From Diphasiastrum complanatum (taxonomy: Eukaryota > Streptophyta > Lycopodiopsida > Lycopodiales > Lycopodiaceae): a stretch of DNA of 64,000 nucleotides. A program made the position numbers and the translations under genes. Below, piece by piece: positions 22,676-34,102 of the stretch. The notes beneath the pieces were generated by a model. That model saw only the letters and a program-made list of their open reading frames with translations. It had not been told where the DNA came from and ran no database searches. The DNA is taken from NCBI GenBank assembly GCA_029204225.1, contig CM055107.1:4039079-4103078 (forward strand), in the 5' to 3' direction. How positions within the stretch are numbered: the first letter of the stretch is position 1; each line of letters opens with the position of its first letter.

Positions 22676-22879
22676 TAGAATTACTATTGATAACTCTACA
22701 CATGCATACACTGTTTCATACCTTGTCTAAACTCCATTTAGCATGTTCTGGGCCTCACAAGGATATTAGTTACTTTCAGGTCACGTCCAGTATGACATGT
22801 CATAACTAACAGCTTGTTTCACTGGAGTACCGTGTATCCAAGACTAGGAGTATCCCATGTACTGGTCATGGACATAACA
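22676..22879 (-). mobile_element. Truncated 3' LTR of element B'
   Basis: The last 204 bases (plus-strand orientation) match the LTR starting at 12976, ending ...GACATAACA. The expected remaining ~310 bases are replaced by the copia fragment. A polypurine tract (minus strand GGAGGGAAGA, 22881-22890) lies just inside. Confidence 0.85.
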
Positions 22880-22907
22880 TTCTTCCCTCCTTAAATTGTT
22901 TCTATCC

Positions 22908-23950
22908 TTAGAAACTAAAATTTAGAAAATTCTTCTTTATGCTATCAACTCTCTCCCATGAATCATCGACCTCAGTTTGACCCTTCCACCGAATTAAACA
23001 ATCAGAGATAGAACGATTTCTCAACTGTTTATCTCTGGTTCTGAGCACTTTCTCAGGTTCTGAGCACTTTCTCAGGTTCCAAAGGTACACTAAGTGATAA
23101 ATCTTCCAAATGGGATAAATTCTCATCCGATCCAACTGTATCACCATCATGTAAACTTAGTTTCAAATGACTTACATGGAATACTGGGTGTGTAGTCGAT
23201 TTTTCTTGAAGATCGAGTTCATACGCCAAAGAACCAATTCTACGTACAATCTTGAAAGGTCTACAATAATGGGTAGACAGCTTATAATGCTTTCCTATAC
23301 GTAATGTCTTAGAGTCTTTTGGAATCTTAAGATATACCCAGTCATCAACTTTAAAATCTCTTGGAGATCTCTTAAGATCGGTATAGTGTTTAGCTCTATC
23401 TCGAGCACTTCAGATACTATCCTTAGCCACTTGCAACATTTCTTGCATATCATGCAAAAAATCAGCAACCTTCTGGATCTCAACAGACTTCGTCTCAACA
23501 TTCAGTGGAGATCTAGGTTGAAAACCGTACATAAGCATAAAAGGACTATAACCTATAGCAGAATGTTTTCTACTATTATATGCAAACTCAACCAGTGGGA
23601 GATAATCTTCCCAATGAGATTGCTTGTGAGAAACATACGTCCACAAAATATCTTCCATAGTTTGATTAGTCATTTCTGTCTAGCCATCTAATTCAGAATG
23701 ATCAGAAGAACTTAAACTCAAAGAAGTTTCAAGTTTATGGAATACTGCTGACCAAAAGTGACCTGTGAACTTAGGATCTCTATCACTAACAATGTCACTG
23801 GGCAGACCATACAACCGAAATAATCTTTTAACAAAGATCTAGGCTAAATCAGAAGCCTTTATAGTTGACTTGACTAGTATAATTGTAGCTAACTTAGTTA
23901 ACCAATCCACTACAACCCAAATAGAATCATTTTGTCATTGGGTCTTTGAT
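22908..23950 (-). pseudogene. Chromovirus integrase with chromodomain (B')
   Basis: Enters the integrase core at VVVDWLTK, then FRLYGLPSDIVSDRD (second catalytic Asp), KFTGHFW, DGQTE (catalytic Glu) and the alpha-helical LPLVEFAYNS block (23673-23410). A frame change follows at about 23405, then DFKVDDWVYLKI and a C-terminal domain with HPVFHVS. The end (about 23070-22908) reads LRTRDKQLRNR...CLIRWKGQ...SWE, a chromodomain whose conserved WKG and SWE positions are present. Chromodomains direct integration to marked chromatin in this clade. Stops and frameshifts inactivate it. Confidence 0.85.
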
Positions 23951-25471
23951 GATCTGTTCTTTCACTGCTTGTTCATGATCTAAATTTACTGAGTTAAGAA
24001 TTGCTGAGAATTCACAACCATTTAGATTCATTTTAGAAACATCCACAACTGGAATAGCACATTTTGAAAAAACTTCATACTCAGAATAATCCAATGTCTC
24101 CATTTCATTAACTATCTTATCACCCTCCTTGAAAGTGAGAACATGCTTCTCAAAATCAATTAATAGAGAAGGTGACTTACTAAATAACCATTCATAACCT
24201 AAGATTAAATCAGTTACGAGCTAGGTCTAAAACATGAAAATTAACTAATTTCGCGTGTCCTTGTATCAAACTGGGAGCTTTGGGACTTTTATGTTCCAAG
24301 TCCCCAACTCTGCTCCTGAAGCTAGATAAACTTTATATCTATGATTGTTGGCTTTAGTTTCCAAGCTGAGTTTCTGCACAAGACGAGAATTAATAAAATT
24401 ATGAGTTGAACCACTTTCCAATAAAATACTCACTTCTTGATCTTTAATAATGCCAATCAAACGGAAAAGTTCATTAGGCAAGAAAGAAGTAGTACTAAAA
24501 GAACATTCACACTCGCAATCAGTCACGTTAATTTCCAAAGTCTTACCATTGTCTCTTGGGATCTCAATCATGTGAGCAGACCCTTTCTTCCTTTCTGGAC
24601 AAAATTTCGTCATATGTCCAAGCTTTTTACAGACGAAATATAAGTTCTCTTTCTTAGCCTTTTCTCGGGACATAGATTTCTTAAATCTCTTTCTCTTCGG
24701 CTTCTTGGGCTCCGATGCTGCTTGATCTAATTTGTCAAAATATCTTGCTTGGTCTGGACCACGTTTCTTATCCATCTTGGTTTTCAAAGTGGTTGGAATT
24801 TGCCCAAACTGCTTCCTAGATGCCACCATTGTGGAATCATATGCTTTCGCAATCCGAAATGCATCCTCGAGATTTTGAAGCACATTTCGCTTGCATTTGT
24901 TCTGATAGTCGGCTGGCAAAACTAGGACAAACTGCCAAAGTGCCAACTTCGTATCGAATGATGGTACCCTATTCCATAGGTCCATGAATTCCTGGATATA
25001 AGAGTCTAAACTCTTTGTACCCATCCTGAAGTTCACGAACTTCAGATAGTAGTCCACGACATCAGCAACTACGAAAGCTTTCTTGAAAACTCCCGCAAAC
25101 GCATCCCAAGTAGTTGGCTTCACCAGTAAATCTCGCCACTACGATGACGCTTTGCCGCGTAAGAACAACACGACACTTTCAATTTTTTTCTCATCAGAAA
25201 TATTGTGCAGATTGAAGTAACAAATCCACTTGGCCAACCAGTCCTTGACGACCTCAGGTTTCTTCTCCTTCTTCTCCCCCGCAGTCTCCGGTTGAAAACT
25301 GAGATTGGGTGAAGACATTAATTTGACTTTATTCAACAGAATCTCCATTTGCTAATCTCTCATCTAATTACGATTATTCATATCATTGAGCACCGTACTC
25401 AACTGTGGATAAATCACCATATAAGATGTCACACCTGGATTTGCAGTTTGATTTGAAGTTTCTTCGGCCAT
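23951..25471 (-). pseudogene. Gag-protease of element B'
   Basis: The start at 25471 (MAEETS) parallels element B. The gag segment 25348-24650 is closely similar to 15400-16130. The zinc knuckle reads YFVCKKLGHMTKFC, so its first Cys is now Tyr. The protease has ILLESGSTHNFI, with the catalytic Asp of DSG replaced by Glu. Stops occur at about 25136 and 24265. The late protease continues to about 23960 (CEFSAIL, INFDFEKHVL) and then jumps to integrase, marking a deletion of the whole RT/RNase H. Confidence 0.85.
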
Positions 25472-26566
25472 CTCGATATATCTATCCTAAAAATTTATTA
25501 AATTTAGTTAATATCTGATTAACTTATAGTGAAGTACAATTGACCAAAAAAATTGACTGAAATTGACTCCAACATAGTCAAATCACTATTTTCAGTCAAT
25601 TTCATAGATAATTCAAGACATTGGAAAAAACTAGAAATATTGAGTTTTCGCAGTTTTAAATTTTTTTTTTTATATTTTAAGTTCTTAAAAATTTGTAAAA
25701 AACCACTGTCAGATATTAAGCAACCGAAATCAAAAATTTGATTAATTGTTTGATTCATAATCTTACTATTTTGATGTCCATCAGGCATGCAAAAGATGCG
25801 ACATTAAACTGATTTTTTACAGTTACGAAATTTTACGTAAAATCAAGTTCTACGAAAATTGTTAGTTATAAAACCCAATTTTGTATCTATCAGTGAGAGT
25901 ACATGCGTATAACCACTCAAAAGATATCTAAACCTCTCATGCATGCCAGAATCACCCAAAGAATCAACATGCAAACATTCCATGCAAGTACTGTAACTCA
26001 AAATAGGAAATTGTCATGCCTGCAATTAGAACAATTCGAAATTCTACCAATTTTGCTCACAAAATTGCAAAACTTCAGATGATCATATCTTTGGTTTCAA
26101 AAGCTTAGTGCAGAGGGAGACCTAGTGAACAAGACACTTGCCACATCAGCCTGCCACCTAGGATTCACACGTGCGAGTTCAGAACAACAAAAAAACCTCT
26201 GTAGGAAGACGCACTTTTTGAAGGCCAATCAGTCTAAAAACTTGCAAACACTCAACCAAGCCTAAAAGTAACGATCCAAACAGTCTTAAATGGTGTTTAA
26301 GAATTCCATGAAGCCTTCATACAGATCCTATGAAGCAGTATGGGCTGAGAATCATGAATTCTTGATTTCTAGAAATCAAAATTGCTACAAACTTGACGGA
26401 ATTGAAACATAAGCCTCTACCCACCAATTTACAGGTCTGATAGCTTGCTGAGAAGGTGAAAAGAAATACAAATCATACGGTAAAATTCAAGAATGATTTC
26501 CTTATGGATTTAGAGAAATCCACCCCCAAAAATCACCAAAATTGGTCAATTTTTGACACTATGGAT
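25472..26566 (-). other. Leader of element B' (partly deleted)
   Basis: Inverted, diverged copy of about 14169-15259, without coding. It joins LTR sequence directly at about 26560-26567, so the PBS is gone. Confidence 0.75.
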
Positions 26567-27050
26567 AAACACAATGGATAACACACTATGGAGAAACCAC
26601 CCAACTAAGTAGAAGCATCCAATCAATTTCTAGAAGCCTCACCCCCAAGCCAAGGAACAAGAAGCAAGAATGTAGAGTGAGAGCCTGGCAATTAATCTAC
26701 AACCATGATGTGGAGTAGGGCGAGTTTGGACCCATTATATAGAGCCAAAAGCATCCTGGGCACATAGCCATGCATAGCCCTAAGTTTCCTATGCATATAT
26801 TCACCTAGAATAGAGTCCTATGCATGGACCAACTATTCATAGAATTGCTATTGATAACTCTACACATGCATACACTGTCTCATACCTTGTCTAAACTCCA
26901 TTTAGTGTGTTCTGGGCCTCACAAGGATATTAGTTACTTTCGGGTCACGTCCAGTATGACGTGGCATAACTAACAACTTGTTTCACTGGAGTACTGTGTA
27001 TCCAAGACTAGGAGTATATTGTATCCTATGTACTAGTCATGGACATAACA
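26567..27050 (-). mobile_element. 5' LTR of element B' (3' end deleted)
   Basis: Reverse complement of most of 12976-13463, outer boundary ...GGACATAACA at 27050. Confidence 0.85.
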
Positions 27051-27323
27051 GTCTCTCTTTGCAAAAATAATTTTATATGTATTCGGAGGGTATTTATGCC
27101 CGTTCGAGAAAAAGGATAACGCTTTAACTTCCATTATTATCGTCGCAGCATCTGAAGAAAATTTGCTATGATGAATGCAAATCCCTTTATTTATAAAGCA
27201 CTTCAAATAATGGGACAGAGATGAATCCCTTTGTTGTGATCCCTGGTCTTCTCTCAAATATCCTTGCCTTGTTGCAAAGGCATCCACCTCCACAGTAGCC
27301 TGTAAAATACGAGCAAATGTCAC
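27051..27323 (-). pseudogene. Unrecognised protein family, copy 1 (fragment)
   Basis: A minus-strand frame aligns by eye with 28449-28880 and 47020-47290. Shared positions include D-A-FAT, SLSHYLK, a HHSKF block, TIIMEVKALSFF, GH and YKIIF. The C-terminal half present in the other copies is missing, cut near the chromovirus LTR at 27050. I do not recognise the family. It lies 115 bases from Ulp1-like exons on the other strand, the same neighbour relation as copy 2. Confidence 0.55.
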
Positions 27324-27438
27324 ATATCTTGAAAAACAAAATAACTATATATGAATAAAAATCTCATTCAAATAAAACCAGATTTACCTACAAATATATT
27401 GAATTATAATTTAAAATTTTTTTGTTGTGATTTCTCAG

Positions 27439-27833
27439 TCTTTGCAACAAGACGATGCTTTCAGCCGTGGATGGTTTTCCATCTGGAATGTTAAATCGTC
27501 CTTGGATTGGTATATGGTGCAACCTCCAAATGCTAGTATCCGTGAGGTATTTTTCTCAAGTTCCAGTATCTTGATGATATTAACTTTGTGTATTTATATT
27601 TTTTTAAACATTGGCTAATACATACATACACTCGATGTTTTATCTTGCAGTTCCAATGTCCTGGAATATCAACAAATGCTATTCATCAGTATCGGCATGA
27701 AATGTTGGAAATTTTACTATTGTGTGCAAGGCTCTACAAGCATGAAGGTGCCTCGGATGAAGCTGCCAAGGGTTCCGTGGATGAAGTTGCAGTGCTCGAG
27801 GATATGCCTCAAGCACCTATAATTGAAATGTAA
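27439..27833 (+). pseudogene. Ulp1-like protease C-terminal exons, copy 1 (Cys lost)
   Basis: Ulp1-type C48 cysteine proteases cleave SUMO-like conjugates and are often carried by plant CACTA and Mutator-like elements. The exon 27439-27546 is bounded by ttctcag and gtattt; the second exon, 27651-27833, is preceded by cttgcag (intron 104 bases). The first exon reads LQQDDAFSRGWFSIWN, where the expected nucleophile Cys of a DxxxCGW-type block is Arg. The second exon continues with a helical stretch (YRHEMLEILLL). Upstream exons with the catalytic His and Asp were not found. Confidence 0.5.
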
Positions 27834-28083
27834 ATATTGTCACATAAGTTCCGACAAACACATCATGAGAAATATATCATCACATGATGATGCATAGGAC
27901 AACAGATAGGCAAATAGAAAGTGGCCTATTACTGAAAGCCACAAATATATTATTTCGATTTTAAAAAAATGTACATTTTCCAAAATACTAAATACAAATT
28001 GTTTGATGAAACAAATATCAAGTTATCATTTTATTTCATTTTTTGAAGTTTACCTATTGATAGAAATTGTTGATATTTTGCAG

Positions 28084-28310
28084 CACATATTACGACACCA
28101 TTCCATATCCTTAGTAGAAAATCATGGAAGTTTGAGTATATGGTCTTCACAAGGGATGGAAAAATCTCATTGGCAAGCAAGAGCAGCATTTCATAAAAAC
28201 ACACAGCATGGTGGCCTCAATGGTAGACACTGATATATTCTTTAGCTATTTCAATGGTTCTATCGACGAGCACAAATACGACATCAAAAAAATCTACAAA
28301 TTACATCAAG
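28084..28310 (+). pseudogene. Orphan exon, transposase-like C-terminus
   Basis: Preceded by ttttgcag. It reads SIWSSQGMEKSHWQARAAFHK and then NTQHGG, after which a stop breaks the frame although similar composition continues (LFQWFYRRAQ). From memory this resembles the last helical segment of the same broad transposase group as 20110-22430, whose C-terminus is otherwise missing. The link is weak and is inference only. Confidence 0.3.
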
Positions 28311-28448
28311 TTTAGAAAGGCATGTAAATTTATACATCAAGGGAGGTAGATTGACAGACACAACATTGTACTATATATTTGTAATTTATTTGTAATTTCC
28401 AACTGATTGAATATATCTATATCTCCTTGCCATCTTCCTTTTCTTTTT

Positions 28449-29450
28449 CTAGTACCAGTTGCATTTTGTTGTCGTGGGAAATTCTCTTCTTGCAAATGGA
28501 TCCAAAAGATATGCATTTTCTTTTTCTTGACATAATTCTATGTAAGTTGCATACAAAGCAAAATGAGCAGACCGGAAAATAGTATTCTCGGGTCCATAAC
28601 CTAAAATCTTGAGTACAATTGAGCGTTCAATAAAAATTATTTTATGTGGTTTAATGAACTTATGACCACCTAAGTAATGAAACAATGCCTTTACTGCCAT
28701 GATAATTGTTTCGCCTTGAGCATTGAGCTCCGAATGGGCAACACAAATCTCATGGTTTTTAAAATTTTGAGATAATTTCCAAGGCCGCTATCCTTGTTAA
28801 ATTTGCATGAGTATGTTCAAAAGCCACCTCGTCGAATGGCAAATTGGTCAATAAGAACGGCCTCTTGAAAATATTGAAAAATTAAAATGTTAGTTCTTAT
28901 GATGAATATAAACAATATGCAAAATTAGTTGCATGCACAAAAAGTAAAAGAACTCCCACATTCAACGGTATCTGCTTCAATCAATTCAGGGTGGTCTATT
29001 CTGTGACCCTTTTGCGAGCTTAACTCATTTGATTGGTATATTTTTCGAGGCCCAAAACCAAGTTGGCTCTAGAAAGCAATGAACTCATCCTCTGAGGAAT
29101 ATTTTTTTGATGCTCACGGGTCTTCGACAAACACTGTTGCAAACACTCTTCTAGACGAAGTGTATCATCATCGATCTCATCATCTACTCAAGGAACAATG
29201 TCATCATACTCAAAACAAAAAATGTCAGAAAACTCACCTATTGTTTTGGCTAAAATACATAACACTTCATCTTCACGATAATAAAAAAAAACACACAAGT
29301 CAGGTACAATGAGATAACTATCATTATCTATGTAATATCTAGGTAAATTCTTTAATATTGTCATATTTTATTTCACTTTCTTCAAGAAACTTGTCTATAT
29401 CTTTGATCTTCTGACCTTGTGAAAAAGAGGGAGGTGAAGTCTGCATGGAG
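28449..29450 (-). pseudogene. Unrecognised protein family, copy 2
   Basis: The most complete minus-strand copy. From about 28870 it reads LIDQFAIRRGG, then in a shifted frame NYLKILK, ETIIMAVKALFHYLGGH, HKIIFIE, KILGYGPENT, HFALYATY and LLDPFARREF. All of these align with copy 3 at 47020-47475. An upstream exon-like stretch at 29450-29050 is acidic (DDEIDDDTLRLEE). A TTTTCAAG acceptor before the FAIRRGG exon matches the equivalent site in copy 3. It is divergent from the Ulp1-like exons at 29704. Function unknown; stops and at least one frameshift are present. Confidence 0.55.
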
Positions 29451-29703
29451 CTTGAGGAATTCACTTCATTTGGGATCAAAAAAATCAAATATAATATAAA
29501 TGCAGATTGATATTCAACTAATCTACTTTTCTTGCGGCAAATTTGGAATGACCAAAAAACTTAAATTTCTCATAAAGTTTTGTATAAAATCGATCCAATC
29601 TATTAGTGATGAATGTATTCAGAATTTTATTTCGATAGACCTTATATGAAAATGTATTTAGAATTTTATCTGGATAGACCTTATATTTGTTTTTGATTTA
29701 CAG

Positions 29704-30199
29704 ACCCTCCAACAACAAGATGCATTTAGTTGCGGGTGGTATATGCTCTATAATGCAAAAATATTTTTTGAGTGGTATAATTTTCAACAAGACACGGTCG
29801 ATATCGAACAAGTGAGCATCATGATCCTACTTGTTTTTTACTTTTATGTATTTTTCATTATGAATGTGGCTGTGTTTCTCAACTCAATTTTGTGCATATT
29901 TGCAGTTCTTGCTTGGTGTGTACACATTTAATGATGTGTATAAATTCAGACAAGATATAATCAGACTCATCCTCACAAAGACAGTAATATGTGATCCTAA
30001 AAATGATAAGGCTGATTTAGAAGCAAGGTCGAAATTAGGAGCCTTTTTTCCTATTGTCACTATTATGGATCACAAAGGTGTTGCATTTTATAATGAGATA
30101 TCTATTGTTAAAGAAGAGATCAAGTCGATGGAGCACAGACCAAAGAAAGAGAGGAAGTCAACATGGCCACAAGAAAAAGTAGTCAAATCTTCAGAATGA
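29704..30199 (+). pseudogene. Ulp1-like protease C-terminal exons, copy 2
   Basis: Exons 29704-29811 and 29906-30199, intron 94 bases (gtgagc...tttgcag). The first exon is 108 nt, exactly as in copy 1, and reads LQQQDAFSCGWYMLYNAK with the Cys expected for a C48 nucleophile. The second exon starts FLLGVYTFNDVYKFRQDII and ends in a basic tail. N-terminal catalytic residues were not located upstream. It probably belongs to a transposon cargo gene, perhaps of the neighbouring CACTA element. Confidence 0.55.
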
Positions 30200-30599
30200 A
30201 GCCTAGTTTGTAAAAAATAGCCCAATGTTGGGGGGTCATTTTAAAAAGCTTTAACACAGTACATTTATTTTCATGATCTCGTGTGCTTGCTTTTGCATAT
30301 CATGGCTCTTCTATCACCTTGATCATCATACCTAGATCTTTGCATTTTATAAATTGTTCTTGTCTTTTCCGTATCTGCAAAAGAAAAAAATGTTTTATTA
30401 AATACTGCATAAAACATAACTTTGTATTGTTTACAAATCATTGCATTAAATAAAATTAAATATTAAAAAACTTACCAGTTTCTCATGAACAATGAATCTA
30501 AAGTATTCAAAAAGCTCATATTGTAATAAGACAAGCTCTGTTCGGATATAGTGAAGGCTCTAGTCTTTTTCAGCTTCAACAGTAGTAATAAGTTTGTCA
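30200..30599. other. Spacer between Ulp1-like exons and TNP2 3' end
   Basis: AT-rich, no coding or terminal repeat recognised. This is where the other end of the CACTA element might be expected, but no CACTATAAGG end was found. Confidence 0.4.
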
Positions 30600-33500
30600 T
30601 TGTATGCAATGTGAATTTGCTTTCTTTTACTATGTCCATCTTGTTCCATGTCTTGATCTAATGGTATCCATGTTGTACCACTCCTTTTCCATCTTTGATA
30701 GTTAAAATTAAGGCACAATGTTTGTCTTTCAATTTGATATCAAAAGCAAACGGAGTCTTTTGGCTTCTTCATACCTTAATCCACTTTTCCATTTGTCCAC
30801 AATTATATAATATGAATGTGTCAATTTTTTCTTTTAATTGAGGTGAAAGTCTTTTTTGCACACCATTTCCTTGTGGTACTTCACCCTTAACATGTTCATC
30901 TTCTTCTTCACACCACATTTTTGGACTTGTAGGATGCAATTGTGAGATTATTTCGGTGATGTAAAACAAAGGTTCCTGTACAAGCCAACTTTCTACAATG
31001 CTACCTTCTGGCCTTGCCTTTTGTCTCACAAAGCCCTTCAAAACTTTCATAAAGCGCTCAAGGTAGAACATCCATCTCGTGTGCACAGGTCCTGCAATTG
31101 ATACTTCTTCGACCAAATACACTAGAAGATGAACTTGTATATCAAAAAAGAAGTTGGAAAATCTCTTTCCAACAAACATACCATTTCAACCATTTGGATT
31201 TTCATGGAATCCAATTCACTATTTTTTATTTCTTTTGAGAAAATCCACCTGCAAGATTGATAGTACATTAGGTCGTTTAACACATAAAAAAATTAAAATA
31301 TCACATATTTATACAAGTGCTTAAGAAAATATACAAACCTAATCATCGATGACAAATTCTAAGGCGTATTTTGTACGTCATCATTGAAGAGACCTCGAAT
31401 AGAAAGTGGAAGTATGAATTGCAACATCTTATGCCAATCATGTGATTTCAATCCACTTAATTTATCATCTTTGGTAAATGACTTGCATAAAGAATGTGCA
31501 TAGTCTGTTGGAGTTCTCATTTGTTTTATGACATGTTAAACATATGAGAGTTGCTCTTTTGTAAGAATCCACGGCACGCTAGGTAGAATCTCATCTCCAC
31601 CTTCGGTGTATTGAATCCAATAGGGTCTTTTCACATCGGCCGCTTGTAGATTTTTACGAGCTGCGGAGTTGTCTTTTATGCCAATGATGTGGTTCCATAA
31701 GGATTCAACGACGTTTTTGAATATGTGCATAGGATCCAATAGATGGTTTATCAATAAATTCCTCCAATAGGGTAATTTATGAAAAATAGACAACCGTTTC
31801 ATACCATCAATGGATTCATTCCATGAAGAATTAACGTCGTGATGTTTCAGCCATTCACCATGCCATTCCGCTACTCCTATGCATGGGGGTGGTGGTGTAG
31901 TTAGAGGATTATCTCCTCGTCCTCCAAAAAATCGCCTATTCAACCTTCGAAAAGGATGATCAAGCGGCAAGTATTTGCGATGATTTTCATACACCACTTT
32001 TTTTAACATATTTGTACTATGTCGACTCTCCAAAAGTGGTCCACAAATATAACATGCGTTGTAACCCGATGTGGTTAAACCTACATAGTTCATAAACCAA
32101 ATTAAACATAAGCTTAGTTAAATATACTCAAACATTACACCCTAAAACAGATTAGATTCATTATATAGATACCTGAACATTTGCTTAAACTGGGTAGTCA
32201 TCGTCCACATTAAAATTCCACGAACAACGAAGTTTTGTTGTTGTTAAGGTCTCAAGATGTCGTAAGCATGAATACCATTCCAAAGAATGCACAATTCATC
32301 AATCAAAGGTGCAAGATACACATCCATGTTCTTGGCCTTGTACTTTCCTGGAATCAATAAAGCCAATAACAAGTAATACTCAACCATGGAGGTATGTTGT
32401 AATTAACGAGCACAACTGGCCATGTGGACCAAGTTGACGCTTGAATGCTAAAAGGATTTACGCCATCCATAGCAAGGCCAAATCTCAAATTACGAGGTTC
32501 ATTTTTAAACTCCGGCCATTGGTCTTCAATATGTTTCCATGCAGGTGAATCACTTGGTACTCGCATCACATCATCCATAGATCGATTTTTGACATGCCAA
32601 TCCATTAGTTGTGCCAAAGATTTACATCAAAATAAATGTTGCAATCATGGGATAATTGGAAAATGTTGTAACACTTTTCGTGGCACTTTATCCCCTTGTA
32701 CGTCATCTCAAAAACGTGAAGCGTTACACACTAGACATTGAGGCTTTTCTGAATGCTCAGCTCTATATAGAACATGGTCTGCTGGACATGCATGTATTGT
32801 GTCGTAATCCATTCCAAGCATGGCCATCATCTTTCGTGCTTCTTTTCATGTTTTAGGTATCACATTTTCTTTCGGAAGTATTCGATGCAACAACCTAAAA
32901 AAAGAGCAATATGAGTTGTTAGAAAAGAAAAAAATTAACTTAATGTAAATATGCTATAAAGTATAATAGTTGTGTTATGCGTTAAGTACCTGAATAAAGA
33001 TGTCACGCTACGATCACTCCATTTGTATGTTGCTTGAAGATTTAGAATAAGAATTGACGTAGCTAGTCTTGAAATGGATGCTCCAGGATATAGAGGAGTG
33101 TCTGCCTCCTTGCGCAATAGAATCTCGTCTTCATCCATCTCAAATTGTTCGTGATCTCCGTTTTCATTAGAAGATGCATGCATATCATCATTCTCATTTG
33201 TTTCAAAGTAAGATTCAAATATGTTGTGCATTGCTTCATTGTGTTGCACCTCATCATCATAATCATTAGAATCAAGTTGATTATTCTCTTTTCCAATTGT
33301 GTTTGCCTCTTCAATTTGTTTCATTCTTTGTTTTCTCATGTCTATCAAAACTTGACATTGATTGTAACTAAACACGGATGGATCAACTCTGTGAAATGAC
33401 ATTCGATGTATTGGCTACACACATGAAACAAATTTCATAACTGACATATATAGATTAACGAAGATTATAATAAAAAACAATCATATAAAATTAACAAACC

Positions 33501-33669
33501 TCAACGTCTTCCAAATTCGATGGTTGACCTTCTTCTTTTCGTCCAAACTTCCACAAATAATTTTCAACAATGCATCTTTCACGCATCTTTTGTCCATCAC
33601 ACTTGAGGCATGTGCACCATATTTTATTTTGAAAATAATTTTTCTACGAGAAACAAAAATCAAGTACAT
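30600..33669 (-). pseudogene. CACTA transposase TNP2 (Transposase_21, DUF4218)
   Basis: TNP2 is the catalytic transposase of En/Spm elements. Minus-strand order: an N-terminal exon at 33669-33481, acidic N-terminal region at 33402-32935, then RFGLAMDGVNPF and WSTWPVVLVNYNIPPWL at 32617-32354 (conserved Transposase_21 blocks). At 32093-31536 follow CYICGP, YWRNLLINHLLDPMHIFKNVVES and WNHIIG. DUF4218 lies at 31179-30769 (FDIQVHLLVYLVEE, GPVHTRWMFYLERFMK, ARPEGSI). A weak C-terminal segment extends to about 30600. Stops and frameshifts separate the blocks; some gaps may be introns. Confidence 0.85.
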
Positions 33670-33930
33670 GTTAGTTTAGCACAATATTTTAACTTATAAT
33701 AACAAATTTTTTATGAACAAGAACACATGCATGTTTATTACTTACCCTGTTGACTTGAGTACTGTCTTCATCGCTGGACTGATCTGAATGTAATTTATCT
33801 CCTTGTGATAAACTGCATATATGCACAAGTACAAAACACAAATAACATAAAATTATTGTATGATTCTAATGTTTTAATTTTTAGATATACCTATTCTTAT
33901 ACATTGTCGCTTACATGATTCTTATGCCAA
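33670..33930. promoter_or_regulatory. Divergent intergenic region of the CACTA genes
   Basis: About 250 AT-rich bases separate the minus-strand TNP2 start from the plus-strand Transposase_24-like gene. No single TATA box stands out. By position it would hold both promoters. Confidence 0.3.
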
Positions 33931-34102
33931 TCTTGGTGCAGGTTCGAGCTCTACACGCATATCTCTCTTCTTTTGTTAACACAGGTATGAAAGTCCCACT
34001 TCAATATGCATTAAAGTTCTGTAATCGATTTTCTTTTCTACTTCATTTCAATATATTAGGATTTATTGTAATGTATTGTATGTTTATGAATGTAGTAATC
34101 GT

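Larger units (their letters stand above)
22676..27050 (-). mobile_element. Element B': inverted copy of the chromovirus
   Basis: Minus-strand order: 5' LTR (27050-26567), leader (26566-25472), gag-protease (25471-23951), integrase with chromodomain (23950-22908), PPT, truncated 3' LTR. The LTR 3' end, the PBS and about 700 bases of leader are deleted at 26560-26567. RT and RNase H are deleted near 23950. Confidence 0.85.

Noticed and set aside
30200-30600. Left terminus of the CACTA element
   Set aside because: No CACTATAAGG-type end or GTCGGAWTCCGAC array was found here or elsewhere upstream; the left end is probably lost.
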